Positions 27,716 to 35,884 of a DNA stretch of 64,000 nucleotides are shown here, in pieces. The position numbers and the translations under genes were made by a program. The DNA comes from Leptospiraceae bacterium (GTDB taxonomy: Bacteria > Spirochaetota > Leptospiria > Leptospirales > Leptospiraceae), in assembly GCA_016711485.1 (NCBI GenBank), contig JADJSX010000025.1:124001-188000 (forward strand). Reading direction: 5' to 3'. The stretch's first letter is position 1; each line of letters starts with the position of its first letter. Under the pieces are notes generated by a model that was not told the DNA's origin, did not search any database, and saw only the letters and a program-made list of their open reading frames with translations.

Positions 27716-27743
27716 AAATTTAACTCATTGGCGAGATATTGTG

Positions 27744-28121
27744 TTACTCGTTTATTTCTTTTTTGATTGGATTAACTAATTCTTGCAAACTTTTTTTATC
27801 CATTAGGGATTTATTCGTTTCAAAATGAAAAAGTCCAGAGTAGAGGAATGAATTGCATATTGAAATATATCTTAAGGTTCTATAGTTTGCGGGGATACTT
27901 TCTGTTAAATGAAGGTAATCTTTTTTTACCGCGTGGTTTAATTTTTTTTTCGAGAAAGATATGAATTTGTCGTAGAATTTGGGATAAGATTCTATATTAA
28001 GGCGGAATTTTATTCCATCGTCAAAGTAACTTTTATAAATTGATTTTAAGTTGTATAGTTTTTTGGGTTTAATTTCTGTAAGTAAATATTTTCTAACATA
28101 CTTTTGATCAAGGGTTGTCAT
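27744..28121 (-). CDS. hypothetical protein (125 aa)
   Basis: I do not recognise this protein. It is basic, rich in Lys, Tyr and Phe, with no signal peptide and no membrane segment (KYVRKYLLTEIKPKKLYNL near the start). It lies 8 bases after the 200-aa gene and 28 bases before the CHAT-like gene, so it is probably part of the same operon. Its tight linkage suggests that it works with these proteins. Confidence 0.6.
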   Translation of the reverse strand: MTTLDQKYVRKYLLTEIKPKKLYNLKSIYKSYFDDGIKFRLNIESYPKFYDKFISFSKKKLNHAVKKDYLHLTESIPANYRTLRYISICNSFLYSGLFHFETNKSLMDKKSLQELVNPIKKEINE

Positions 28122-28129
28122 TTGATGCC

Positions 28130-28732
28130 TTATTCTAAATTAATATCTATTTTTTCGGATTCATGTGAAGAGTCTTCACTTTTTTTGACTCGGAATGAAA
28201 TCATATCCACTATGTGTTCAGTATAATATCTGTCATTCTTATAAGTTTTCGCTATTTCATACAAATGCATTTCTTCGTCGGAGGTTAATTTTTTTTCCAT
28301 GGAGAGATTGAAAAGAGTAAGAAATCCTAAAGCAGATAGAGCATTATTATCTGATTTTAGGTATGTGAAGTATTCCTCTGATTTTATTTTGGGGAAACTT
28401 GGTATCAGTGTTGAAAGTAATTCAATTGCCCCATTGGGAGTGTCTTCTTTAAAATTTTGAATATACCATTTTACAATCGCATAGGATTTTTCGTTACCTA
28501 TATCGATTAATACATAAAAAATTCCTACGATTAAGTTTGTTTTTTCATTCCAAATATTGCTATCTTTAATTAAATCTCCAACTATAGTCTTGAACAAGAA
28601 CCAAATTGCTTTTTCGTCTTCCAGAGCTTTTTCTTTGAGCTCTTGTAGAAGATTTTGAAAATGAAATGATCCGTCTATCTCAGCTAACTGCTTTAAGTAT
28701 TCGTTTACTTTTTCATTGATTGGGTCATCCAT
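28130..28732 (-). CDS. hypothetical helical protein (200 aa)
   Basis: I do not recognise this protein. It is soluble and mainly helical, with pairs of helices that could be HEAT-like (AIWFLFKTIVGDLIKDSN, NLIVGIFYVLIDIGNEKSYAI, ALSALGFLTLFNLSMEKK). The end is acidic. The ATG follows AGAGG with a spacing of about 10. It lies between the FlaA-like gene (82-base gap) and the 125-aa gene (8-base gap). Confidence 0.6.
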   Translation of the reverse strand: MDDPINEKVNEYLKQLAEIDGSFHFQNLLQELKEKALEDEKAIWFLFKTIVGDLIKDSNIWNEKTNLIVGIFYVLIDIGNEKSYAIVKWYIQNFKEDTPNGAIELLSTLIPSFPKIKSEEYFTYLKSDNNALSALGFLTLFNLSMEKKLTSDEEMHLYEIAKTYKNDRYYTEHIVDMISFRVKKSEDSSHESEKIDINLE

Positions 28733-28814
28733 TTATCAAAAACCTCTTTCGTTTTGGCTACACTTAAATAAATTAATCTTCAGAGAATGCAATAAAAAAA
28801 ACAATTTTCAAGTT

Positions 28815-29462
28815 TCAATGAAATATATCCAGGCCGTCTTGTGGCAAATCGTATTTCTTTCTTTTTGTGATAAAAATATCGTCTATTGCAATGATATCTT
28901 CCTTAGTCTTTCGTTCCTTGACAGTTGGATTTATTTGAATACCTGTCAGTTTAAGGAAAGAAGGTTTGCCGATAATTGAATCTCTTTGGTTGATTTTGTT
29001 CCCTATTGGAATTTTAAAACTTTTCCAGCCATCAAAATTGAGGTGAGCAACTAAAATTTGATGTTTTTGAAAATGGGTATCCTGAATATAGATGAAAAAA
29101 TCTGCATTTGTTTGGTTCGAATAAATATGAAATTCGAATTCAATTAGGTATTCCTCAATTATATACGGTTTAGGAAAAATTAAATCCATTGGAATCCCTT
29201 CCCCTTCGATGGGAATTATAATGAGTAAACTTGTGTCAGATATCAAATTAGGGGAAACGAATTGTTTACTCATCCTTATTTCAGGTAGATAATTTGTATT
29301 TGCCTGAATTCGGAGGAAATTATTTGTTATTTTTATAGATTCAAAGTTTTCCAGTAATACTTGCTGAATGTATTTTTTTTCATTTTTCTCTTCTGTAAAG
29401 GATGGTATCGTAATAAATAAAATTAGAATAAATAGAGTTCGTATTATCCGAGACGTTTGCAT
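28815..29462 (-). CDS. FlaA-family (flagellar filament outer layer) protein
   Basis: After a signal peptide (about residues 1-23, ending PSFTEE) the protein shows the FlaA pattern. An early LLENFES segment is followed by IPMDLIFPKPYIIEEYLIEFEFHIYSNQ and the core VAHLNFDGWKSFKIPIG. It closes with LKLTGIQINPTVKERKTKEDIIAIDDIFITK. FlaA proteins sheath the periplasmic flagella of spirochaetes. This copy is short (215 aa), divergent and far from other flagellar genes, so a different periplasmic role is possible. It may head the operon that ends with the CHAT-like protein. Confidence 0.65.
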   Translation of the reverse strand: MQTSRIIRTLFILILFITIPSFTEEKNEKKYIQQVLLENFESIKITNNFLRIQANTNYLPEIRMSKQFVSPNLISDTSLLIIIPIEGEGIPMDLIFPKPYIIEEYLIEFEFHIYSNQTNADFFIYIQDTHFQKHQILVAHLNFDGWKSFKIPIGNKINQRDSIIGKPSFLKLTGIQINPTVKERKTKEDIIAIDDIFITKRKKYDLPQDGLDIFH

Positions 29463-29506
29463 ATCTGTTTTTTCAATTTGAATATTACTCGTTTATTTGT
29501 CAATCC

Positions 29507-29536
29507 TTGACATACTTACTTATATTGTAATATATG
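29507..29536 (+). promoter_or_regulatory. sigma70-type promoter for the second OmpL47-like gene
   Basis: A consensus -35 TTGACA (29507-29512) is followed by an AT-rich -10 region (TAATATATG, 29528-29536) with a spacing of 15-18 depending on the hexamer chosen. The start codon is at 29579 after a TAGGAGA ribosome-binding site. Confidence 0.6.
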
Positions 29537-29578
29537 GTAAATTAAACAGTTAAAAAAACACCTACTAGGAGACTTTAG

Positions 29579-30643
29579 ATGAAAAACATCATTAAACTCT
29601 TTCTCATGCTTAGTTTTACTATCGCATTGGTTGCACAATCTGGTACAAAACCCCTCCCAAACGATGGCAAAATGGACAAAACAGAGAAAGTTCTAGACAA
29701 TATCCCTACGACTTCAGTCGATAGCACCAAAACTGAAGTTAGAACGACTACGACTACAAGTACCACTACGAATGGAAACCAGCCACCTGCTTCCAGTTCA
29801 AGATACATTGATCCAAATATGGGAAATACACCTGCTCTGTTCATTAATTCAAAAACAGCTTTTGAATTAGTTACAGGCGATGATTTAAGCGGTGTTGATT
29901 ACATTGAATATAAAATTAATGATGGAGAATACTCTCGTTACACTGTTCCTATTTCTCTAAGCAAAGAAGGCCCAGCTACCATTACTTACAAAGCAACGGA
30001 TAAAGTAGGAAATAAAGAATTAGCAAAAGTAATCAACCTTATTGTAGACAATAGCGCGCCAGTGGTTAGTGTTAAGTCTTCAGAGCCTCTTTTTGTAAAT
30101 GGAAATACTCAGTATTCTTCCCCTAAAAATACATACCAACTTATAGCAGAAGATAAATCTTCTGGTGTAAAACAAATTGTATATTCTGTAGACAATGAGC
30201 CTAAACAAGACTACAAAAATGAACCTTTAAAGATAGAAAAAGCTGGATTTCATGTGATTAATTTCTACGCAATTGACAATGCCGGAAACGTTAGCCAAGA
30301 AAATAGCTATATTGTTAACATTGATGGGATCAAACCAACAGTTGACATTAAAGAATCTATTCCTTATATCGTAATTGGAAATAAAGTATATGCAAAAAAA
30401 GAAACAGTTTTCACTATCACAGCTGCTGATGGACAAAGTGGAATCAAACAAATCTTAGTAAAAACAGACGGAGCTCCTGACTTTGTTCCTTATGTAGAGC
30501 CACTAACCTTTGGAGTTTCTGGAGAGCATGTTATCGAAGCAAAATCAATTGATAACGTAGGTAATGAAAGTGATATCAAAAAAGTAGTATTCTCTAATGA
30601 TATCAAAGCTCCAAGCACTGTTATTAAAGCAGTTTCTAACTAA
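29579..30643 (+). CDS. OmpL47-type surface protein (second copy)
   Basis: The protein begins with a signal peptide (MKNIIKLFLMLSFTIALVAQ), then a Thr-rich linker (about residues 55-75). Three Ig-like OmpL47 repeats follow, with cores like GVDYIEYKINDGEYSRYTVP, ATITYKATDKVGNKELAKV and GVKQIVYSVDNEPKQ, each ending at a VDNSAP or IDGIKP boundary. It is a paralogue of the 9.6-kb gene, with a different linker and no Pro/Lys tail. A strong promoter and a strong terminator flank it, so it is a stand-alone, probably well-expressed envelope protein. Confidence 0.82.
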   Translation: MKNIIKLFLMLSFTIALVAQSGTKPLPNDGKMDKTEKVLDNIPTTSVDSTKTEVRTTTTTSTTTNGNQPPASSSRYIDPNMGNTPALFINSKTAFELVTGDDLSGVDYIEYKINDGEYSRYTVPISLSKEGPATITYKATDKVGNKELAKVINLIVDNSAPVVSVKSSEPLFVNGNTQYSSPKNTYQLIAEDKSSGVKQIVYSVDNEPKQDYKNEPLKIEKAGFHVINFYAIDNAGNVSQENSYIVNIDGIKPTVDIKESIPYIVIGNKVYAKKETVFTITAADGQSGIKQILVKTDGAPDFVPYVEPLTFGVSGEHVIEAKSIDNVGNESDIKKVVFSNDIKAPSTVIKAVSN

Positions 30644-30671
30644 TTTATTTCTCTTTTCAGCCATAAGCATA

Positions 30672-30697
30672 AGACGCACATCAGTGCGTCTTTTTTT
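30672..30697 (+). terminator. Rho-independent terminator after the second OmpL47-like gene
   Basis: A perfect 8-bp stem AGACGCAC/GTGCGTCT with loop ATCA runs into TTTTTTT. It lies 28 bases after the stop codon. Confidence 0.92.
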
Positions 30698-30772
30698 ATT
30701 TTTTAAATATTCCCAAAAAAAAATCAAAAAGCACCGCACATTATTTATACTTTTAGAACTAGTATAAGTATA

Positions 30773-31489
30773 ATGCATAAACTAATCTCCCATCTTTTAG
30801 ATTCAATTTTCCCTATTCCCTGTAGTTTTTGTGGCAAATATGATTTGTTTGCTTCAAAGTTGTCTATCTGCAAACAATGTATTTTTGAAAATAAACATCC
30901 TACAACCGAAGAAATAATTACACGATGTAAAATATGCGACTTACCGGTCAAAGGCGATACTTGTGATTTTTGTAATTCTAGAAATATTTTTTTCTCAAAA
31001 TTACATTCTATTCGAACTAAAGGATACATAGAGAAGGAAATGATCCAGAAAATTAAATTTGGAAATGTACCCTACCTCAGTAATTTTTTTAGAATTGGTT
31101 TACGTAAATTTCTTCCAGGTTTTAAGCGAATGAATTTTGCAAACATCGTAATTATCCCTTCAAATAAAAAGACTCTCCGCAAAAGACCTCTACCTGTTTG
31201 TTATCCAGTAATTCAATTTTTAGAAAAGTCTTTGCGAATAAGAACGATTAGTCCATTCTATAAAAAATCACAAGAACTACAGTCAGGAAAAAGTTTTAGA
31301 GAAAGGTTTATCCACGCGCAAAATGCATTTGCTTTAAAAAAAGAATTCATTCATTCATTTAGAGGCAATTATCTATTGGTTGATGATGTATTTACTACTG
31401 GTGCGACAATTAATGAAATTGCGAAAATTTTACTTCAAAATGGCGCAGAAAACGTAGAAGTATTAGTTTTGGTAAAAGGAAAAGTATAA
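30773..31489 (+). CDS. ComF-family phosphoribosyltransferase-like protein
   Basis: The N-terminus is a zinc ribbon with CSFCGKYD, CKQC, CKICDLPVKGDTCDFC. The C-terminus has the PRPP-binding loop of type I phosphoribosyltransferases (YLLVDDVFTTGATINEIAKIL). This is the ComF/GntX architecture. ComF in naturally transformable bacteria takes part in DNA uptake; in others its role is unclear. It has normal length (238 aa). It converges with the DUF4384 gene, 3 bases away. Confidence 0.88.
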   Translation: MHKLISHLLDSIFPIPCSFCGKYDLFASKLSICKQCIFENKHPTTEEIITRCKICDLPVKGDTCDFCNSRNIFFSKLHSIRTKGYIEKEMIQKIKFGNVPYLSNFFRIGLRKFLPGFKRMNFANIVIIPSNKKTLRKRPLPVCYPVIQFLEKSLRIRTISPFYKKSQELQSGKSFRERFIHAQNAFALKKEFIHSFRGNYLLVDDVFTTGATINEIAKILLQNGAENVEVLVLVKGKV

Positions 31490-31492
31490 ACT

Positions 31493-32518
31493 TCATTCTA
31501 AAAATTTAAAATCATCTTTAACTTCCGGTTTTGTTAATTTTTGATTGAATTTATCGTCTTTTCCTGTTAACCAAATATTTCCTTTCAGTGATCCAGATTT
31601 TTTGTATTGATATTGAATATAAAAATTTGTAATAGATTTCCAAAATGTTTTTTGTTCGTCGGTTGCCTCTTTGAGAGAACATTCGCCAGGTACAACTTCA
31701 ATAGTTCCATAAGTGGCCTTAATTTTTTTTGGGTTGGTAATGGCTACTACTGAGTATTCACAAAAGTCATTTTGAGATGTTAAGTATGGGATTACTTTTA
31801 ATTTGTATGAATTTAAGTCAGGATCTTTTGTTACAGAAAAATAGCCTCTTTTATTTTCTTCCGTTTTTATGGATATAGGCAATTTAAAAAAACTGTGCAT
31901 CACTTCATTTTGAGAGAATTCTTTTGAAATTTTTTCTTTAGTCGATACTGGTGGTGGAGAATCATTGGTAGACGGTGTAATAATTTTTGAGTCTTTTTTA
32001 GTTATGGGTGGATTTTTTATTTCTGTAACTCCGTCTCGACTTATAAAAATATTTACATCAGCGCTAACCCACTGTTCTGGAGGAAGTTTTTTGGTTAATT
32101 TTTTTAGCCAAGCCATATTATTTGGAGTAACGTTTCGATAGATTGGTTTTACCCAGTATTTGGATTTATGCAATTTTTTAATTCTATTTCGAGAAGCTAT
32201 TGCGATGATTGTGTCTTTTCCGAGCGTATCCCCTGCTAGAAATTCGTAATCCTTGGTATCGTCTGGAATTTTTATTTCTTCGTTGAAAATCATATTATCT
32301 TGTTCATCTTCATTCGGATAAAGTAAGTTTAGATTTCCATTGCTTTGCAAAGTGAGTAGATAGAGATACGCAGCTTGTGGTAATTTTACATTTATTTTAA
32401 CTGATTGCCCAGGGCGATAATTCCTATAATTCGTTTCAAGTGAAATTCCCATGTCATTAGAAGAAGGGGAGTTCGCGAATAGTAGTAATAGAGGAATTAG
32501 AAAAATTAACCGTTTCAT
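31493..32518 (-). CDS. DUF4384-domain exported protein
   Basis: A hydrophobic N-terminus (MKRLIFLIPLLLLFANSPSS) is followed by the DUF4384 domain. Its signature reads NYRNYRPGQSVKINVKLPQA, then AYLYLLTLQSNGNLNLLYPNE, then YEFLAGDTLGKDTIIAIAS. The second half (from about residue 150) is Ser/Lys/Pro-rich and then beta-rich without a recognised domain. DUF4384 is a beta-sandwich often found in secreted or kinase-linked proteins. Its function is not known. Confidence 0.75.
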   Translation of the reverse strand: MKRLIFLIPLLLLFANSPSSNDMGISLETNYRNYRPGQSVKINVKLPQAAYLYLLTLQSNGNLNLLYPNEDEQDNMIFNEEIKIPDDTKDYEFLAGDTLGKDTIIAIASRNRIKKLHKSKYWVKPIYRNVTPNNMAWLKKLTKKLPPEQWVSADVNIFISRDGVTEIKNPPITKKDSKIITPSTNDSPPPVSTKEKISKEFSQNEVMHSFFKLPISIKTEENKRGYFSVTKDPDLNSYKLKVIPYLTSQNDFCEYSVVAITNPKKIKATYGTIEVVPGECSLKEATDEQKTFWKSITNFYIQYQYKKSGSLKGNIWLTGKDDKFNQKLTKPEVKDDFKFLE

Positions 32519-32612
32519 CCCTTGAGAATTTAACAGATTTTTATTTTGTCAACAAAGATAGTTGGAAAAAACGGTGACAAGAAAAATAGATTCAAAAGAT
32601 TGTAAAGGACAG

Positions 32613-33482
32613 ATGAACGAAGATTACTTACCAAGAAACAATTTCGAATTTTTTACAATCTCATTTACTCAAATTACAATCCTAATTTTTTGTTATATTC
32701 TATTAATGGTATTATCTCAATTTACGATCGCTACGGTAGCTCTGCAAAATCGAATTCCGGAAGAAGTAGTAGATATGAACGACGAGGAAAAAAAGGCATT
32801 TCAAGAGAAAACCGTAAAAGAATTTGAAGTAATAATTAAAAACAATCCAGAAAAAATGAAGCAGGAATATCTGGAAGCAATAACAAATACAACTCCTAGT
32901 CTTTTATTTGTTCAAAATATTTTATGGCTAGTTTGTTTTGTAATTCCTATGTACTTTTTTTTCAACAAAGTAATCCGAGTGAAAGTAAACGATTTAATGG
33001 ATGAACTTGGGTCAAAACAATTAAGCAGCGGATTTTTAGCTGGAACTGGCATATTTTTACTTATGTTAATGGTCTCATATTTATTTTCATTATTTGACTT
33101 TAAACCTAAAAGTAACGAATTTGAAATTCGATTATTTACAAATTTAAAAGGAAATTTTTATTTATTAGCTTGGTCTGTATATTCGATTGGGCTTATTACA
33201 GGAATTATAGAAGAAGTAATTTTTCGCGGATTCCTACTGACGCATTTTAAAAATAGAGGTTTTGCGAAAGAAGGATTAGTTTTTACTTCAGCAATTTTCG
33301 GAATGATGCATTTTTCTTTTGATGCTTCTCCAATTGTGCCAGTTATTTTGACCTTTGTAGGTTTTTTATTTGGGACTATTTATTTAAAATTTCGTAATAT
33401 TTGGGTTTCGGTTGGAGCACATGCTACTTATAATTCACTTGGTTTGATTGTAGCTTACTTTTTGGGAGATCAATTTTTGTGA
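32613..33482 (+). CDS. CPBP-family intramembrane metalloprotease
   Basis: This multi-pass membrane protein has the CPBP (CAAX protease/bacteriocin-processing, Abi) motifs: EEVIFRGFLLTHF (EExxxR), FGMMHFSFD and AHATYNSLG, which supply the zinc ligands. The rest forms about six to eight hydrophobic helices. I prefer the ATG at 32613 (AAGGA upstream). The frame reaches to a TTG at 32562 and a GTG at 32574, which would add 13 or 17 residues. The substrate is unknown. The next gene starts inside its stop codon (GTGA), so the two are translationally coupled. Confidence 0.85.
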   Translation: MNEDYLPRNNFEFFTISFTQITILIFCYILLMVLSQFTIATVALQNRIPEEVVDMNDEEKKAFQEKTVKEFEVIIKNNPEKMKQEYLEAITNTTPSLLFVQNILWLVCFVIPMYFFFNKVIRVKVNDLMDELGSKQLSSGFLAGTGIFLLMLMVSYLFSLFDFKPKSNEFEIRLFTNLKGNFYLLAWSVYSIGLITGIIEEVIFRGFLLTHFKNRGFAKEGLVFTSAIFGMMHFSFDASPIVPVILTFVGFLFGTIYLKFRNIWVSVGAHATYNSLGLIVAYFLGDQFL

Positions 33483-34222
33483 AAAAAAATAGAATAATTT
33501 TTATATACTGCCTTTTCATTTTTACTTTTTCGTTATATTCCTCTGAGTCTTTTGAAAGTTCGATGACTGTTGAAGATACAAATTTACGAGTAGTAAAACT
33601 TTTGAATAAAATTACTGATAATTCTATTCGTATTATGGAGTCGACAGGTGGTTTTAATTATAGATATAAGAGCGGTTTAATAAGCCCCTTTCGATTCAAT
33701 GTTTACGTAGGAAGATTCACAAAAAAATCGGAAGATTCTATTGTTCGAATTGAAGCCACAAAAAATGGGGAAGCTAAACTTTTAAAAACAATTCTAGAAG
33801 TGGAATTAAATAAAAATTCAGAAGAATTTAAATTTGAACAAGCTCTCGATCCTAAATATCATCTAATATCCCAGTCACTCAACTTGATCACTCCGGCAGC
33901 GAGTGTTTTTTATAATTCTTACCGGTCGCCTTTTTACACTACATCTGATACAGTTATAAAAATGTCGACCTACATCGCAATTGATATGTTTATTTTGGCA
34001 CTTGCAGCATTTTATATTAATAATAACAATGTCGGGGAAAAAAATATTTACGCAGACATCTACAATAAAAAGGGACCGCAGAAGGGAATGTTTGATAATC
34101 CGCACGGCGGAATCGTATTAGCCGCACTAGCTATACCTAGAATTTATAGAAGTGTGGAAGCATATCACGACACAGCCGCACAAAACAGAATTGCTGAGCT
34201 TTCTTATACGTATCGATTTTAA
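33479..34222 (+). CDS. exported hypothetical protein coupled to the CPBP protease
   Basis: The GTG start overlaps the CPBP stop (GTGA). A signal peptide (MKKNRIIFIYCLFIFTFSLYS) is followed by a 220-residue protein I do not recognise. A hydrophobic stretch (MSTYIAIDMFILALAAFYI, near residue 165) may be a membrane segment. The coupling suggests that it is a partner or substrate of the protease. It converges with parB, 13 bases away. Confidence 0.6.
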   Translation: MKKNRIIFIYCLFIFTFSLYSSESFESSMTVEDTNLRVVKLLNKITDNSIRIMESTGGFNYRYKSGLISPFRFNVYVGRFTKKSEDSIVRIEATKNGEAKLLKTILEVELNKNSEEFKFEQALDPKYHLISQSLNLITPAASVFYNSYRSPFYTTSDTVIKMSTYIAIDMFILALAAFYINNNNVGEKNIYADIYNKKGPQKGMFDNPHGGIVLAALAIPRIYRSVEAYHDTAAQNRIAELSYTYRF

Positions 34223-34235
34223 TTTCTAATCTATT

Positions 34236-35111
34236 CTATTTAATATGCATGTTGGACAGGATTCTATCCATCTCGTCCATGTTATTGTAGCTAATTATAA
34301 TTTTCCCTTTTCCTATTTTTGAGTTGTGAGATACTTTTACTTTAGCTGAAAGTTTATTTCGAATTTTTGATTCTACATTTGCGATCGATGGATCTACATG
34401 ATCTCTTTTTGTGCTAAGAGTTGTTTTTGTTTCCCAAAGCCCAGCAACATACTCTTCAACTTCGCGAACCGTAAGAGATTTTTCTACGATTTGCAATGCA
34501 TAACTTTCTAACTTTCGTTTATCTCCAATCGACAGAAGAGGGCGGGCGTGTCCTTCTGAAAGTTTTCCAGTTTTAATTAATTCCTTTACGGAGTCTGGGA
34601 GTTGCAACAAACGAATCATATTGGAGACAGTAGAACGATTTTTTCCGACACGAGCGGCAACTTCCGTTATCTTCATAGAAAGTTTTTCTGTGAGTTGTTG
34701 GTAAGCCATAGCTTCTTCAATCGGATTTAGATCTTCGCGTTGAATGTTTTCGATGATGGAAACTTCTAGAGTTTCTTTCTCTGAATAATTACGAACTATG
34801 GCTGGAATTTTGTGAAACCCAGCTTCTTTGCAGGCTCGGTATCTTCGTTCACCGGATACTAACTCGTAACCGTCGTTCGTACGATTGACTACAATTGGTT
34901 GGATTAATCCATGCTGTTTGATTGTTTCGGATAATTCGGTGATAGATTCGGCTGAAAATGTCTTTCGCGGTTGATTGGGATTTAACTTGATCTCGGAAAG
35001 TTTAATCTCTTTGAGGGGCGAACTACTAGTAGCCTCCACAGATTCTGGATTTCGACTTCCTGTTCCACCGATTAAATTCCCAAGACCTTTGCCTAAAACT
35101 TTTGGTTTCAT
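34236..35111 (-). CDS. parB: chromosome-partition protein ParB
   Basis: ParB is a CTP-dependent clamp that loads at parS and spreads. Seen parts are the N-terminal ParA-binding region, the ParB/Sulfiredoxin segment IKLNPNQPRKTFS and IIENIQREDLNPIEEAMAY, the GERRYRACKEAGF motif, and the helix-turn-helix EVAARVGKNRSTVSNMIRLLQL with GHARPLLS. It has 291 aa. It is encoded after parA (8-base gap) in the order rsmG-parA-parB. Matching parS-like sites lie nearby at 36.37 and 38.70 kb. Confidence 0.96.
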   Translation of the reverse strand: MKPKVLGKGLGNLIGGTGSRNPESVEATSSSPLKEIKLSEIKLNPNQPRKTFSAESITELSETIKQHGLIQPIVVNRTNDGYELVSGERRYRACKEAGFHKIPAIVRNYSEKETLEVSIIENIQREDLNPIEEAMAYQQLTEKLSMKITEVAARVGKNRSTVSNMIRLLQLPDSVKELIKTGKLSEGHARPLLSIGDKRKLESYALQIVEKSLTVREVEEYVAGLWETKTTLSTKRDHVDPSIANVESKIRNKLSAKVKVSHNSKIGKGKIIISYNNMDEMDRILSNMHIK

Positions 35112-35119
35112 TCTATCTC

Positions 35120-35884
35120 CTATACATTTTGCGAAATGACTTCGTCGGCTAGTGATTTATAGCTTTGCGCGCCGATTCCTTCTGGGTCATAAAAATTGAT
35201 TGGTTTACCGAAAGAAGGTGCTTCTCCCAGTTTGATATTTCTTGGTATCATAGTTTTATAGACTTTCTCTTTAAAATATTCTCTTACATCACTCGCAACT
35301 TGGTTTGCAAGATTCGTTCTTTTGTCATACATAGTTAATACTACACCTTCAAGTTCGAGAGAAGTATTCAGGTTTTCTTGCACCAAGGAGATAATCTTCA
35401 TTAGCTGCGTAAGTCCTTCTAATGCAAAGTATTCGGTTTGCAGAGTAATCATCACGCTATCAGATGCACAGAGTGCGTTCACAGTGAGAACTCCAAGAGA
35501 AGGAGGACAATCGATTATAATAAAGTCGAATCTTGGTCTTATCGCAGTCAGAGCTTCTTTTAATCTAAATTCTTTTCGTTCTTCAGACATTAAATCAATT
35601 TCAGCCCCACTTAAATTGATATTGGACGGGATGATAGAAAGATTTTCGATTCCGGTTTTTTGGATTGCTTCGAGTGCAGATACATCTCCAATTAAAACTT
35701 CGTATGATGTATTTTCAATTTGGTTGATATCCAACCCAAGTCCCGATCCTGCGTTTCCTTGTGGGTCAATATCTACTAACAAAACTTTTTTTCCGCGACT
35801 TGCGAGAAAAGAACTGAGGTTGATTGACGTTGTCGTTTTTCCGACTCCTCCTTTCTGATTGCTGATCGAAATTATTTTTCCCAT
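35120..35884 (-). CDS. parA: chromosome-partition ATPase ParA (Soj)
   Basis: Deviant Walker ATPase that moves ParB-parS complexes and segregates the chromosome origin. The motifs are ISNQKGGVGKTTTSINL (deviant Walker A, residues about 6-22), VLLVDIDPQGNAGSGLG and FIIIDCPPSLGVLTVNAL. It has no N-terminal helix-turn-helix, as for chromosomal (type Ib/Soj) ParA of 254 aa. Its start overlaps the end of rsmG by 13 bases. Confidence 0.97.
   Translation of the reverse strand: MGKIISISNQKGGVGKTTTSINLSSFLASRGKKVLLVDIDPQGNAGSGLGLDINQIENTSYEVLIGDVSALEAIQKTGIENLSIIPSNINLSGAEIDLMSEERKEFRLKEALTAIRPRFDFIIIDCPPSLGVLTVNALCASDSVMITLQTEYFALEGLTQLMKIISLVQENLNTSLELEGVVLTMYDKRTNLANQVASDVREYFKEKVYKTMIPRNIKLGEAPSFGKPINFYDPEGIGAQSYKSLADEVISQNV

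Noticed and set aside
35322..35858. 178-aa plus-strand ORF opposite parA
   Set aside because: It is the complement of a well-conserved gene with recognised motifs.
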